Shown here one piece after another: positions 10,129 through 18,328 of a stretch of DNA of 37,927 bases; position 1 is the first letter of the stretch, and every line of letters starts with the position of its first letter. Location of the stretch: positions 1 through 37,927 of the forward strand of contig DUNQ01000025.1 in the NCBI GenBank assembly GCA_012839325.1, written 5' to 3'. The notes under the pieces are model-generated. The model had not been told where the DNA came from and did not search any database. It was given only the letters and a program-made list of their open reading frames with translations. The DNA comes from Candidatus Cloacimonadota bacterium. Lineage in GTDB: Bacteria > Cloacimonadota > Cloacimonadia > Cloacimonadales > Cloacimonadaceae. The position numbers were made by a program, and so were the translations under genes.

Positions 10129-10130
10129 GG

Positions 10131-10155
10131 AAAAAACGCCAAAAAGCGGTGTTTT
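10131..10155 (-). terminator. Probable intrinsic terminator after the methyltransferase gene
   Basis: On the minus strand an 8-base stem with one mismatch (AAAACACC paired with GGCGTTTT, loop of 7) runs into a T-tract. It lies about 20 bases after the methyltransferase stop at 10176. Confidence 0.5.
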
Positions 10156-10175
10156 AAGAGCAATAAAAAAGGGAC

Positions 10176-10754
10176 TTATTCTATGCCTAAAACTATGTTT
10201 TTCCAGATGAGATCTTCGCGGCCGGGGAGCTTGTCTTTGCTTTCGCTTAATAAGATCAGCTCCAGTCCCGCTTCCTTAAATCCGCTTTTCTCTAATTTCG
10301 GCATGGTATAATCGCAATACCAGCGCCCTTCTCTGAGGCCTTCAAAATCGCCTTTTTTGAAGGTGGCAAAGATGCGTCCGCCGGGCTTCAGCGAGCGTTT
10401 CAGGCGTTTCCACATATCGGGCATTTCATCTGATTTCAGGTGTATCAAAGAGGCGCAAGCCCAGATCAAATCGAACTCTGCCTCAAACTTTATCTCCTGC
10501 ATCTTATATGGCCAAACTTCTATGCCGAAATTTTCCATAGCAAGACACGCCAATCCCTCTGAAGGCTCGATTGCAAAAACATCGTAGCCTTGAGCTTTAA
10601 AAAAGGCGGCATCACGTCCGCTTCCGCAGCCCAAATCCAGGATGCGTGCAGACTTCGGAAGATCCGGCAAAACCATATCATAGAGCTCTTTCATGTCCGC
10701 ATGAGCGGTTTTGTCGAAATATTGCTGTGCGTGTGTGTCGTAATAATTCATCAT
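10176..10754 (-). CDS. Class I SAM-dependent methyltransferase
   Basis: 192 aa. Motif I ILDLGCGSGRDAAFF (about residues 38-52) binds S-adenosylmethionine; the acidic end of motif II (VFAIEPSEG) and the motif IV-like DLIWACASLIHL follow in the usual order. The length suits small-molecule or tellurite-resistance-like methyltransferases (Methyltransf_11/25 type), but the substrate is not evident. The start is one of two adjacent ATGs (10754 or 10751) without a strong ribosome binding site. It stands alone, separated from the nitroreductase by a probable terminator and a repeat element. Confidence 0.88.
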   Translation of the reverse strand: MMNYYDTHAQQYFDKTAHADMKELYDMVLPDLPKSARILDLGCGSGRDAAFFKAQGYDVFAIEPSEGLACLAMENFGIEVWPYKMQEIKFEAEFDLIWACASLIHLKSDEMPDMWKRLKRSLKPGGRIFATFKKGDFEGLREGRWYCDYTMPKLEKSGFKEAGLELILLSESKDKLPGREDLIWKNIVLGIE

Positions 10755-11145
10755 ATCTGTACTTTCGCTTTTTTGTTATATTTGAGGAAAAATAATCTTT
10801 TACAACTGTCAAGTAATAATTTGGAAAAGCGGCAGTTTCGCGCTATGATATTCGCCATGAAAGGCAATTTATTGACAGATTTGGCGTATAAAATTATCTT
10901 TGCCATATTGAGTCAAAATAGATAATTCAAGCAGATTTCAGGCACTTAAGTTAAATATTTCTTGACAAAAAAGCACATCCGTCAGTATGGTGAGCTAAGA
11001 AAGAAACGGAACATTCGTACACAAATCCGGGCTAAAACCTTTAATAACGAAAAAAACACATTAACAAACAGAATCGACACTTTTGTTTAATGCTTAATGA
11101 TAGCTATTGCCTTGATGCATAAGCTATTGTAATGGAGAAACCTTT
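10755..11145. other. Intergenic region between divergent genes
   Basis: 391 bases separate the methyltransferase (minus) from the HEAT-like gene (plus). The region is AT-rich. It holds TTGACA boxes on both strands, the best being the promoter listed at 10962-10991, and then an untranslated leader of about 150 bases rich in A before the ATG at 11146. The octamer AGCTATTG occurs twice within about 30 bases near the end of the leader. No small gene or RNA was recognised. Confidence 0.6.
10962..10991 (+). promoter_or_regulatory. Candidate promoter for the HEAT-like gene at 11146
   Basis: TTGACA (10962-10967), an 18-base spacer and TATGGT (10986-10991). The -35 is perfect; the -10 matches four of six consensus bases. 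Confidence 0.45.
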
Positions 11146-11988
11146 ATGATAAAAGAAGTAGGTCGTCTAAATATTGACGATTATAAAGTACTTGATGCAC
11201 ATGTAGAAAAAATCTTTCGCAGCCTTGATAAGGATAAGGAAGAGCTTGCTGTCAAACAAATTCATGAGCTGGGAAATACGGCTAACTACTTCGTTCGCGA
11301 AGAACTTGGCAAACGCCTTGCCGAGTATTCCGGAGAAGCAAATCTGGACAAAATCTGTGGTGATCTCTTAGATGATTTCATCTATGGAATCCGCGCCACA
11401 GGACTATTTTATTTCTATTATAAATACTTTGAAAGTCCTCAGCACATCATCGCCACGCTGGATAAAACCTATGCAAATGTCCCCTGGGAAAGCGAAACCA
11501 TCTGCTTTGAGATGTGGAAAAGATTCCCAGAACAGATGAGGGATAATATGCCGATTTGGGCTGATAGTGATGACGAGAAGAAGCGCGCTATGTCCATGCA
11601 CGGAATGGAAAATATCGCCGCAAAAAACCCGCAATATGTTCTTACTTTCCTCAGCAAACTCCTCGATGACGAGAGCGAAGAAGTGCAAAAAAAGATCTCT
11701 CATATTCTCACGCAGGTGGGAAGAGTGCGCCCGATTCAGACCTATACAAATGTGCGTCGCTGGCTCTTGGATGCCGATGAAACGCGCTTCAATACGATCT
11801 GGCAAACCCTTAAGAGGCTTGCAAATATATTCACGCAGAGAAGTCGCCGCGATGATGGGCAGGACTTCCTTTCTATCACGCAAAAAACCATCAATGAATG
11901 GCGAAAAGATCCTAATCCAAATGTCCGCAATATGGGCACAAAACTGGGCTCTGTGATCAGCATTCGCAAAAGGAAACATGGCCGCTGA
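11146..11988 (+). CDS. Helical-repeat (HEAT/AlkD-like) protein
   Basis: 280 aa, soluble and almost entirely helical. Paired amphipathic helices of about 35-40 residues recur (for example around WKRFPEQMRDNMPIWADSDDEKKRA and LLDDESEEVQKKISHILTQVGR), as in HEAT-repeat proteins and AlkD-type DNA glycosylases, and the C-terminus is strongly basic. The spacing of conserved Trp/Arg/Asp residues only loosely follows AlkD, so glycosylase activity is not claimed. The ATG has GGAG upstream. The end overlaps the start of the RNA methyltransferase by 11 bases, suggesting co-translation. A second helical protein of similar size follows that gene. Confidence 0.75.
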   Translation: MIKEVGRLNIDDYKVLDAHVEKIFRSLDKDKEELAVKQIHELGNTANYFVREELGKRLAEYSGEANLDKICGDLLDDFIYGIRATGLFYFYYKYFESPQHIIATLDKTYANVPWESETICFEMWKRFPEQMRDNMPIWADSDDEKKRAMSMHGMENIAAKNPQYVLTFLSKLLDDESEEVQKKISHILTQVGRVRPIQTYTNVRRWLLDADETRFNTIWQTLKRLANIFTQRSRRDDGQDFLSITQKTINEWRKDPNPNVRNMGTKLGSVISIRKRKHGR

Positions 11989-12715
11989 CCTATCAAGAAT
12001 AAGCATTATATTAGTTGAACCCATCTATGAGGGAAATGTGGGCGCTATCGCCCGTATATTGAATAACTTCTGCTTTAGCGATCTGCGAATCGTGGGCAGT
12101 ATTCCAAAGAAAAACGACTTCTATCTTGCCATGCATTCAAAAGAGATCTTAGAAAATGCTAAACTCTTTGATACGCTGGAAGATGCGCTTGTGGATTTGG
12201 ATCGTGTGATCGCCTTCTCGCGCCGCAAGGGAAAACACAAGCCGGTTGATCTATCACCAATGCAGATGGCAAGTTATGTGCACGATTTGCCCCAGTTTAA
12301 GATAGGCTTGGTCTTCGGACGCGAAACTTATGGACTTACAAATGATGAAGCCGATCTCTGTCCGCTGAGGTGCCACTTCTCGGCAAATCCTGCTTTCCCT
12401 TCTATCAATCTCGCTCAGGCTGTGGCTTTGGCGTGTTATGAAATCCGATCCCTTCCGCAGAGAGTGGATGAGGATATGGGGCGCAAAATGACGGATGCCG
12501 TGAGCAAAGAGGAACTGAGGAAGATCCATGGCTATCTCTATGGCGTTCTGCAAGATATCAACTATTTCAGCGAAAGGGAAACCACCAATTGGGAAAACTT
12601 CCTCAGAAAAGTCTTGGTACGCATGAATCCAAACAAAGAAATGGTCTATCGCCTGCGTCAGATGTTCAATCGCATACATGTCTTAGTCACTGGAAAAGGC
12701 AAGAGTTACGACTGA
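11978..12715 (+). CDS. trmJ: TrmJ-type SPOUT RNA methyltransferase
   Basis: 245 aa. TrmJ proteins 2'-O-methylate tRNA position 32. The SPOUT motifs are present in order: IILVEPIYEGNVGAIARILNNF (about residues 9-30), GLVFGRETYGLTNDEADLC (about 107-125) with the conserved Arg-Glu, and FPSINLAQAVALACYEI (about 139-155), together forming the SAM-binding trefoil knot. The C-terminal 70 residues have the helical extension seen in TrmJ rather than in plain TrmH. It starts 11 bases inside the preceding HEAT-like gene. Modification of position 32 is inferred from family; a different rRNA or tRNA target is possible. Confidence 0.88.
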   Translation: MAADLSRISIILVEPIYEGNVGAIARILNNFCFSDLRIVGSIPKKNDFYLAMHSKEILENAKLFDTLEDALVDLDRVIAFSRRKGKHKPVDLSPMQMASYVHDLPQFKIGLVFGRETYGLTNDEADLCPLRCHFSANPAFPSINLAQAVALACYEIRSLPQRVDEDMGRKMTDAVSKEELRKIHGYLYGVLQDINYFSERETTNWENFLRKVLVRMNPNKEMVYRLRQMFNRIHVLVTGKGKSYD

Positions 12716-12823
12716 TATTTCAGCCTCACTTTAAATATAATTATCAATATTGGAACAAAGCTTGCACATAAATAGGGTAATGTTAAACAATGTGCCCAAG
12801 ATCAAGAGCCTATGGAGAAAATA

Positions 12824-13630
12824 ATGCAAGCTAAAAATGATAAGTATGAAGCGATCTTAAAGTGCGCACTTAAATTCTGTTTTGATCGTGAAGATCCCGT
12901 GCGCGCGATCCGAAATATGCGCAATTTCAATGAGGGCTATGATGCGTTCGGCATCGAAGATGAAGAGATGAAAGTCTTGCGCGACAGGATATTAGGCGAA
13001 TTTGAGCTTGAGATGGATGAGCTTGCAGATCTCGGCTCCGTCTTTCTGAAAACCGGCAAATATGAGCTGGGCACGCTTGCCATCATGTTGCTGAAAAAGA
13101 ACCGTCCGCGCCTCACCGAATACATCCGCGATCAGGTGAGATATTGGCTGGATGAATTGGTGGAAAACTGGGCGCATGCAGACTTCTTGGCTATCAAGAT
13201 TCTGCCCGTGCTCTTTGAGCTGAACCTCGTTGATATGGAAGTTTGGAAGGATTGGCGCGATTCGGAAAGCAAGTGGACTCGTCGCGCTGCTTTCGTCACA
13301 TTCGTGTGGTTGCGTAAAGCCGAAAAAGCGGAAGATATCCTTGAGTTTATCACTCCTTGCATCAAAGAAACCGATAGAAATGCGCAGGCGGGGCTCTCAT
13401 GGCTGATCACAGACCTTTGGCACAAATCATCCGAGCCCGTAGAAGAATATCTCTTGGAACACAAAAAGGAGATAAACCCTTATATTCTCAGGGCTGTAAG
13501 CGATAAGATGCCCTATGCAAAGGCGAAGATTTTCCGCCCTAAAATCAGTAGGAATCGTAATAGACAACCCTCTCAACAAAGAGGGAGACGTCCGCGAAAA
13601 CAAACATACAGACCCCGTAAAAAAGACTAA
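12824..13630 (+). CDS. DNA alkylation repair (AlkD-like) protein with basic tail
   Basis: 268 aa. AlkD-type enzymes excise positively charged alkylated bases using a HEAT-like fold. The pattern fits: WLDELVENWAHADFLA carries the Trp and catalytic-type Asp, and WRDSESKWTRRAAFV carries the Trp and Arg-Arg that follow in this family. Counting from the alternative ATG at 12812 these are W120, D124, W155 and R157-R158. The last 28 residues are Arg/Lys-rich and probably bind nucleic acid; such a tail is not typical of AlkD. The start at 12824 has GGAG six bases upstream, better than the ATG at 12812. Its stop overlaps the convergent RNase HIII stop by 4 bases. Confidence 0.85.
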   Translation: MQAKNDKYEAILKCALKFCFDREDPVRAIRNMRNFNEGYDAFGIEDEEMKVLRDRILGEFELEMDELADLGSVFLKTGKYELGTLAIMLLKKNRPRLTEYIRDQVRYWLDELVENWAHADFLAIKILPVLFELNLVDMEVWKDWRDSESKWTRRAAFVTFVWLRKAEKAEDILEFITPCIKETDRNAQAGLSWLITDLWHKSSEPVEEYLLEHKKEINPYILRAVSDKMPYAKAKIFRPKISRNRNRQPSQQRGRRPRKQTYRPRKKD

Positions 13631-14547
13631 AGACCCAGCTGCTGCGTGGTCTTGAAATGCAGCTTAACTACCTCTTCTAACTTCTCTTTGCCATGTTTTT
13701 CCGCAAATTTGCGTGCGCTGGTAATCACCCTCCTGTTTGCACCCAAGGGGAAACTCATGCCCCAGCTTCTATTCATCTTCTCCATCTGTTCTAAAAATTG
13801 GTAGCGGGAGAGTATTGATGCGGCTGCAACTGCTATGTCTCGCTCGGCGGCGGTGCGCTCTACAACGTTCACATCAGGGTATTTGGGGACTATCATGGCG
13901 CGGGCTTTCTTGCCTTTGGAAAATTGGTCTATGATCACTCCTTCCGTGTTCGGCTTTTCATCTAAGATGCCGCTGATCACCCGGAAGTGTAGCCATGCCA
14001 AGAGGTCGTTGAGGTTGCGTCCGGTTTGCTTAAAATCTGCGATCAATTCGTTATAACGCCTGGGGCTGATTATCACTGAATTGGCTTGTCCGGGGAAGTT
14101 CAGATATAGCTCTTTGGCAACATGATAGATCATCTTTTCGTTTAGCTTTTTGCTGTCGTCCACGCCTATTTCTTTGAGCATGGGAACCTGATCGCTTGTG
14201 CAATAAAAGGCGCTGCCGATGAGGGGGCCGAAGTAATCGCCTTTGCCGCATTCATCGCTACCTATCCAGCTGTTCCAGCTATGGAGTCCGGGGCCGCTGT
14301 AAGGATTGCGCTCGCCTAAAAGCATGGCTTCGAGCTCGGCTTTGAGTTCACTGCTTGCGGAGCCGCCAATCACCTTGCTCAGCCCTTTCTTTTCAGAGTA
14401 ATAGAGGTTCAGAACGCTCTTGTCTGCGCCGCGGCTCAGCCTGAGTTGCACGCCATAGGCTATCTCACGCTTGTCTGTGATCTCTATGCCGCGCTGGAGC
14501 AAGAGGGGCACGATGTGGGCGAGGTATTTCTCTATTTCTCTATGCAT
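13627..14547 (-). CDS. rnhC: Ribonuclease HIII
   Basis: 306 aa. It cleaves the RNA strand of RNA-DNA hybrids, such as R-loops and Okazaki primers. The N-terminal substrate-binding domain (about residues 1-85) is followed by the catalytic domain, which opens with SDECGKGDYFGP (D98 and E99), the HIII form of the RNase H type 2 motif. Further acidic residues follow in VIIDQF, and AERDIAVAAASILSRYQF is the usual late motif. Length is normal for HIII. Its ATG lies 8 bases inside the end of folC on the same strand, so translation is probably coupled. Confidence 0.95.
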   Translation of the reverse strand: MHREIEKYLAHIVPLLLQRGIEITDKREIAYGVQLRLSRGADKSVLNLYYSEKKGLSKVIGGSASSELKAELEAMLLGERNPYSGPGLHSWNSWIGSDECGKGDYFGPLIGSAFYCTSDQVPMLKEIGVDDSKKLNEKMIYHVAKELYLNFPGQANSVIISPRRYNELIADFKQTGRNLNDLLAWLHFRVISGILDEKPNTEGVIIDQFSKGKKARAMIVPKYPDVNVVERTAAERDIAVAAASILSRYQFLEQMEKMNRSWGMSFPLGANRRVITSARKFAEKHGKEKLEEVVKLHFKTTQQLGL

Positions 14548-15820
14548 TATTCTTCGAGGCGGAGATCAGTTCACCCACGGTGAAAAGCGAGCCGCCTGCT
14601 ACGATCACGCCGTCCTTGCCGGCAGCTTCTTTGGCAAGCTTCAGTGCTTCGGCAACGCTCTCACAGCCAATGGCTTCCACCTTATTTTTACGCACTTCTA
14701 CTATCTGCTCTTTCACTGTGGCAGCGCGCTGCGAGGTGTTTTGAGCAACGAAGATCTTCTCGGCTTTCTTTGCCATCATGCGTATCATTTCAGGGTAGTT
14801 CTTGTCTGCAAGGATGGAGATCACGAAGAGCAGCTTGCGCTCGGGGTAGATTCTGTCTAATGTCGTCATCAATGCGCGCAGACCATGCACGTTGTGTGCG
14901 CCGTCTATGATCACGGTGGGGTTCTCTTCCAAGAGCTGAATGCGCCCTTTCCAATTGATGTTCATCAGCGCGTGGCGTATCTTGTCTTCGCTGTATTCTA
15001 AGTTGTTGTTCTCACAAAAGGTGATGAATGCAGTGAGCGCTTGTCCGATATTTGTCACCTGATGATCGCCGATGAGATTGCTTCTAATCTCTTTGAAGCG
15101 GATGTCTTTGAATTCATAGTCGAATGTTGCGTTCGGCGCGGAGCTTTGTGCGGGGGATACAAACCAATCTTTGCCGTGTATGAGGGTGGGACTGCTTAGC
15201 TCGCGCGCTCTTGCTTCTATCACCGCTCTGGGTTCGGGCTCTATCTCGCCTAAGATGAGGGGGATACCTTCCTTGATGATGCCTGCCTTCTCGCCGGCTA
15301 TCACCTTGATATCTCCGCCTAAGGTCTTTACATGATCAAGTGCGATGGTCGTGATCAGCGCTACATCCGGCTTGAAGGGGTTCGTGGCGTCCAATCTGCC
15401 GCCTAAGCCTACTTCCATCACTGCGACTTCCATGTCTCTTCTCTCAAAGAAGATGAAGGCAAGCGCGGTGGTAATCTCAAAGAAGGATGCGTCCCACTTG
15501 TCGAAGAGCTCGCTGTGTTCTTTGAATGCTTCTATGATCTCATCTATGGGTAGCTCTTGACCCATGACGCGTATGCGCTCGGTGTAGTTCACCAGATGGG
15601 GGGAGGTGTTCAGCCCCGTTTTAAATCCATGTGCCAAGCATAGGGCTTCCAGCGTTGCGCACACGCTGCCTTTGCCGTTTGTTCCGCCCACGTGGAAGCC
15701 GCGCATCCTGTCTTGGGGATTGCCCAGATCTTCCAATAGGCCTTGCATGCGCTCCAATCCCAGCTTCACATTGCCGGAATAGCGGGCATAAACGAGGTCT
15801 AAAAACTCTTGATATTCCAT
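14540..15820 (-). CDS. folC: Folylpolyglutamate/dihydrofolate synthase
   Basis: 426 aa. It ligates glutamate to folates, and in bifunctional forms to dihydropteroate, using ATP. The P-loop HVGGTNGKGSV is at residues 43-53. Other Mur-ligase-family motifs follow: TSPHLVNYTERIRV, EVGLGGRLDATN, TTIALDHVKTLG with the conserved His, and the C-terminal-domain motif VIIDGAHNVHGL. All parts of the fold are present. The ATG at 15820 begins just inside a stretch preceded by the prepilin-gene terminator, so folC and rnhC probably form their own two-gene unit. Mono- or bifunctionality cannot be decided here. Confidence 0.95.
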   Translation of the reverse strand: MEYQEFLDLVYARYSGNVKLGLERMQGLLEDLGNPQDRMRGFHVGGTNGKGSVCATLEALCLAHGFKTGLNTSPHLVNYTERIRVMGQELPIDEIIEAFKEHSELFDKWDASFFEITTALAFIFFERRDMEVAVMEVGLGGRLDATNPFKPDVALITTIALDHVKTLGGDIKVIAGEKAGIIKEGIPLILGEIEPEPRAVIEARARELSSPTLIHGKDWFVSPAQSSAPNATFDYEFKDIRFKEIRSNLIGDHQVTNIGQALTAFITFCENNNLEYSEDKIRHALMNINWKGRIQLLEENPTVIIDGAHNVHGLRALMTTLDRIYPERKLLFVISILADKNYPEMIRMMAKKAEKIFVAQNTSQRAATVKEQIVEVRKNKVEAIGCESVAEALKLAKEAAGKDGVIVAGGSLFTVGELISASKNNA

Positions 15821-15849
15821 ATCTCCTCTTTCGACGTTTGTTGGTTTAA

Positions 15850-15884
15850 GAAAAAGATAGCGGGCATTTGTCTAACACCCGCTA
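15850..15884 (-). terminator. Intrinsic terminator after the prepilin-like gene
   Basis: On the minus strand TAGCGGG pairs perfectly with CCCGCTA (15884-15878 and 15864-15858; 13-base loop) and is followed by TCTTTTTC. It ends the unit transcribed from the prepilin-like gene and separates it from folC. Confidence 0.75.
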
Positions 15885-15912
15885 AATATGTTTATGCTAT
15901 AAAAAGCATGAA

Positions 15913-16566
15913 TTAAAAGTCGTCTGCGCCATAGCCGAACTGCTCCGGGAAGAGCATGGCTCTCAGCGCTGTGGTATTCGCCTTTCTCTTATCAAATGCT
16001 TGTGGGTCTTCTTTCCAGATGTTGATGTATTTCTCCACCATCTCCAGCTTTCTGTTTCCGTTTGAGCCGGTCTGTTCATCGATGAAGGCAAGATCATCAA
16101 TCATATAGTTCTGCAATTGAGTGGGATCCATGTTTTCATAGAAGATTTTGGGGATAAAGTGCTTGGGGAAGGTGCCCAAGTTTGGACAATAGACGATGAC
16201 GCCGTAGTTATGCTTGATCTCGTCTCCAATTTCTTCTGAGACATACTTGCCATAGACAATATAGTTGTTCTTCTGTCTGGCGGTCTCGGGGCAATAGTTT
16301 CTTTTGCCGAGGTAGTATGAGCTGGGGTCTTGCGCCTTATGTGTCGTGCGCAAGATCTCTAATTCACCATCAAAATCTGCATGAGTGTCCTTAAGATAGT
16401 CAGTGGCGGCTACCCATATTTCCTTCATATTGTTCGTACAGTCTTCGATGTTTTGTTCTTTATCCAAGTTATAAAAGTTTGGGATGGCCAAAACAACAAT
16501 CAGGCCAACAAAGAGTATTATACTAATAACGGTATAGACCGAGATTCCTTTCTGGTTTCGCAGCAT
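15913..16566 (-). CDS. Type IV pilin-like (prepilin) protein
   Basis: 217 aa. A short basic leader ending in Gly (MLRNQKG) is followed by a 20-residue hydrophobic helix (from ISVYTVISIIL to LAIPNF), the class III signal of pilins and pseudopilins cut by prepilin peptidase. The usual Glu at mature position 5 is Thr here and position 1 is Ile. The rest is a soluble domain with several Cys residues (ED-C-TNN, NY-C-PE, VY-C-PN) that could form disulfides. No pilus assembly gene is nearby. It may be a minor pilin or a pseudopilin of a type II secretion system; which of these is not evident. Confidence 0.75.
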   Translation of the reverse strand: MLRNQKGISVYTVISIILFVGLIVVLAIPNFYNLDKEQNIEDCTNNMKEIWVAATDYLKDTHADFDGELEILRTTHKAQDPSSYYLGKRNYCPETARQKNNYIVYGKYVSEEIGDEIKHNYGVIVYCPNLGTFPKHFIPKIFYENMDPTQLQNYMIDDLAFIDEQTGSNGNRKLEMVEKYINIWKEDPQAFDKRKANTTALRAMLFPEQFGYGADDF

Positions 16567-16634
16567 CTTACGCTCCTAATGATTTCTCAAGCCATTCTCT
16601 TTTGAGACGGCATAATCCGTCAAGCCTTTTTTCA

Positions 16635-17129
16635 TCAATTGAGAATTTTGCCTATATAATCGTATGTTTCAGGGATGTCTCTAAAGAGCTCCCTATAGTT
16701 GTATTGCGGGTCGATTTCCATGTTGTTTATCCTTCTTGAGACATTGGTTTCACCCCAGTTATATGCCGCCAAGGTAAGGCTCCAATTATCCTGATATTTA
16801 TCTTTCAGATAGTGCAGATAACGGGCAGACATATCGAGATTGTACAGGGGGTAGAAGAGCATGCCTCGCTTATGATTCGGATGAATATACAGCGCTGTTT
16901 CTTCTTTGATTTGTCCTAAGCCAAGCGCGGATTTACGCGAGACAGCAAAGCTGCGAAAGCTGCTCTCTGCCCTAATTAGGCGATAGAACACCAAGGGATC
17001 ATGCTTATGATAAACCGCCACAGAGATCGTGAACAGCCGTGCAGAAACAGGATTATAGCTGATAAAGACAGCAAGCAGCAGGATGAGCAACACCGCGCTC
17101 CCCGCCCTCTTAGCCAATGTCTTTTTCAA
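16635..17129 (-). CDS. SLT-type lytic transglycosylase
   Basis: 164 aa. It cleaves the MurNAc-GlcNAc bond of peptidoglycan. The N-terminal 30 residues form a membrane anchor or uncleaved signal. The catalytic glutamate is E55 in IRAESSF, followed by the usual SAVSRKSALGLGQ-type block, and the late LTLAAYNWGE motif (AYNxG) is also present. Length is that of the minimal slt domain. It lies between the prepilin-like gene and the ferritin-like gene on the same strand; wall opening for a pilus or secretion machine is possible but unproven. Confidence 0.92.
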   Translation of the reverse strand: MKKTLAKRAGSAVLLILLLAVFISYNPVSARLFTISVAVYHKHDPLVFYRLIRAESSFRSFAVSRKSALGLGQIKEETALYIHPNHKRGMLFYPLYNLDMSARYLHYLKDKYQDNWSLTLAAYNWGETNVSRRINNMEIDPQYNYRELFRDIPETYDYIGKILN

Positions 17130-17161
17130 GCTTTCCTACCCTGAACTGCCTAATATGATCT

Positions 17162-17647
17162 TTAGATAATAGTCTTCTTAAAGTCGTTTAATTTGAGCAC
17201 GTGCGAGACTTCTTCGGTGATGATTCTACGCAAGACGGCTTGCACCTTAGGATTTGTAACGCCATCGTTGATAGCATGGAAGAAGAGCAAGGTATCCTTT
17301 TCAAAGGCAATGGCACTATCCACTATTTCCAAGAGACTTTTAGCTTCCGCAGCCTTCTTGATCGCCGCCTGGGGTGAATCAAAGATGCGCCCTTCTATGA
17401 TGGCACGCATATAGTTTGAGACCATCTCCCAATCCTGAGCGAGATTTAGCGCGGCAAGATCATCATCAGTGCGCAGTGCCAAGAAGCTCTTTTCATGGTT
17501 TAACTCCTGATCTCTAAGATAGGTAAGAAAGTCGCGTGAACGCTGATCGAGATCTTTCCTCTTGGCAGCCTCATCGTAGAAGGCATAGCCATTTTTCTCG
17601 ATCTGAACGGCAAATTCGATAACTTCATTAACTGAATATAAAGACAT
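17162..17647 (-). CDS. Ferritin-like (rubrerythrin-type) diiron protein
   Basis: 161 aa forming a four-helix bundle. The metal-ligand pattern is clear: EKNGYAFYDEAA in helix 1, DQELNHEKSF (ExxH) in helix 2, AIAFEKDTLLFF in helix 3 and ITEEVSHVLKL (ExxxH) in helix 4. The C-terminal rubredoxin domain of true rubrerythrins is absent, so it needs an external electron donor if it acts as a peroxide reductase. This is a common oxidative-stress protein of anaerobes. The ATG has AGGAGG upstream, and a TTGACA box precedes it at 17706-17711. Confidence 0.9.
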   Translation of the reverse strand: MSLYSVNEVIEFAVQIEKNGYAFYDEAAKRKDLDQRSRDFLTYLRDQELNHEKSFLALRTDDDLAALNLAQDWEMVSNYMRAIIEGRIFDSPQAAIKKAAEAKSLLEIVDSAIAFEKDTLLFFHAINDGVTNPKVQAVLRRIITEEVSHVLKLNDFKKTII

Positions 17648-17683
17648 TTTATTCCTCCTGAAAACTCTTAATTATGTAATGTC

Positions 17684-17711
17684 AATCTACCAAATGCAGC
17701 ACATTTGTCAA
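17684..17711 (-). promoter_or_regulatory. Candidate promoter for the ferritin-like gene
   Basis: On the minus strand TTGACA (17711-17706), a 16-base spacer and TAGATT (17689-17684). It lies just after the terminator of the upstream lipoprotein gene, the place expected for a new transcription unit. Confidence 0.45.
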
Positions 17712-17712
17712 A

Positions 17713-17745
17713 CAAAAAAACAGCCCTGCGCAAAAAGCAAGGCTG
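17713..17745 (-). terminator. Intrinsic terminator after the LPP20-like lipoprotein gene
   Basis: On the minus strand CAGCCTTGC can pair with GCAGGGCTG (nine pairs including one T-G) around a T-rich loop, followed by seven T. It begins about 25 bases after the stop at 17771. Confidence 0.75.
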
Positions 17746-17770
17746 CTTGAACTTTGATACAGACAAAGCA

Positions 17771-18328
17771 TCAATCAAACATATTGTCGAGCTTTTGGAA
17801 AGCTTGTGATGCCTTGAATTGGTTGTAGAGCGCTTCTTCGTTGCGGATACTTTCATTCAGGCTCTTATTCACCTGATCAACCGGAACTTTCATCTGAACA
17901 TAGCTGGTATAGCGGACACCATTGGGAGTGTTTTCCTGAACGGTCTCGGTTTTACCTGTGAGAAGTCCTCTAAAAGTGGTATTTGAAGACACACGGATAG
18001 CCGTTTCGATATTGGCAAGAAGCTGAGGATCATGAACTCCGGATTCAGCTTGATATTCTTCAGTCATTTCACGAACCTTGGCTTCCACATAGCGTGAAGA
18101 CTCTTGCAAGGCGTGTGCTTTTGCAGATTCGATGGACATGTTGAGGCTTGCTTTGGTAGATGTTCCATAAGAGCAGACATATTCTGACTCACTCTGAGTA
18201 TTCCACCATGAGGGGAAATAGACCTTCGTTCCGGCAGGGGCTTGCACCTGTGCTTTCTTGTTTGAACCGCAACCTGCTAATACAAACAGTAGTAAGACGA
18301 CGAGGATCATCCAACGAGTATGTTTCAT
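17771..18328 (-). CDS. LPP20-like lipoprotein
   Basis: 185 aa. A lipoprotein signal ends in the lipobox LAGC (Cys at residue 20), so it is lipid-anchored in the envelope. The following SWW segment and the region through SYVEAKVREMTEEYQ and VQMKVPVDQVNKSL match the LPP20/FlgT-N pattern: a short hydrophobic strand, an Ala-rich helix beginning SIESAKAHALQESSRY, then a beta strand with Y-V-x-M-K-V. The ATG at 18328 is chosen for its AGGAGAAA site; the frame extends 10 codons further. It is separated by a two-way terminator from two related secreted proteins transcribed the same way. Role unknown, probably envelope or outer-membrane assembly. Confidence 0.82.
   Translation of the reverse strand: MKHTRWMILVVLLLFVLAGCGSNKKAQVQAPAGTKVYFPSWWNTQSESEYVCSYGTSTKASLNMSIESAKAHALQESSRYVEAKVREMTEEYQAESGVHDPQLLANIETAIRVSSNTTFRGLLTGKTETVQENTPNGVRYTSYVQMKVPVDQVNKSLNESIRNEEALYNQFKASQAFQKLDNMFD

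Noticed and set aside
11095-11130. AGCTATTG direct repeat in the leader of the HEAT-like gene as a third copy of the dispersed element
   Set aside because: Only eight bases resemble the start of copy 2; arms and 11-bp units are absent.
16606-16621. GACGG/CCGTC hairpin as a terminator
   Set aside because: Five-base stem with its T-run only on the plus strand, but both neighbours are transcribed on minus; too weak to call.
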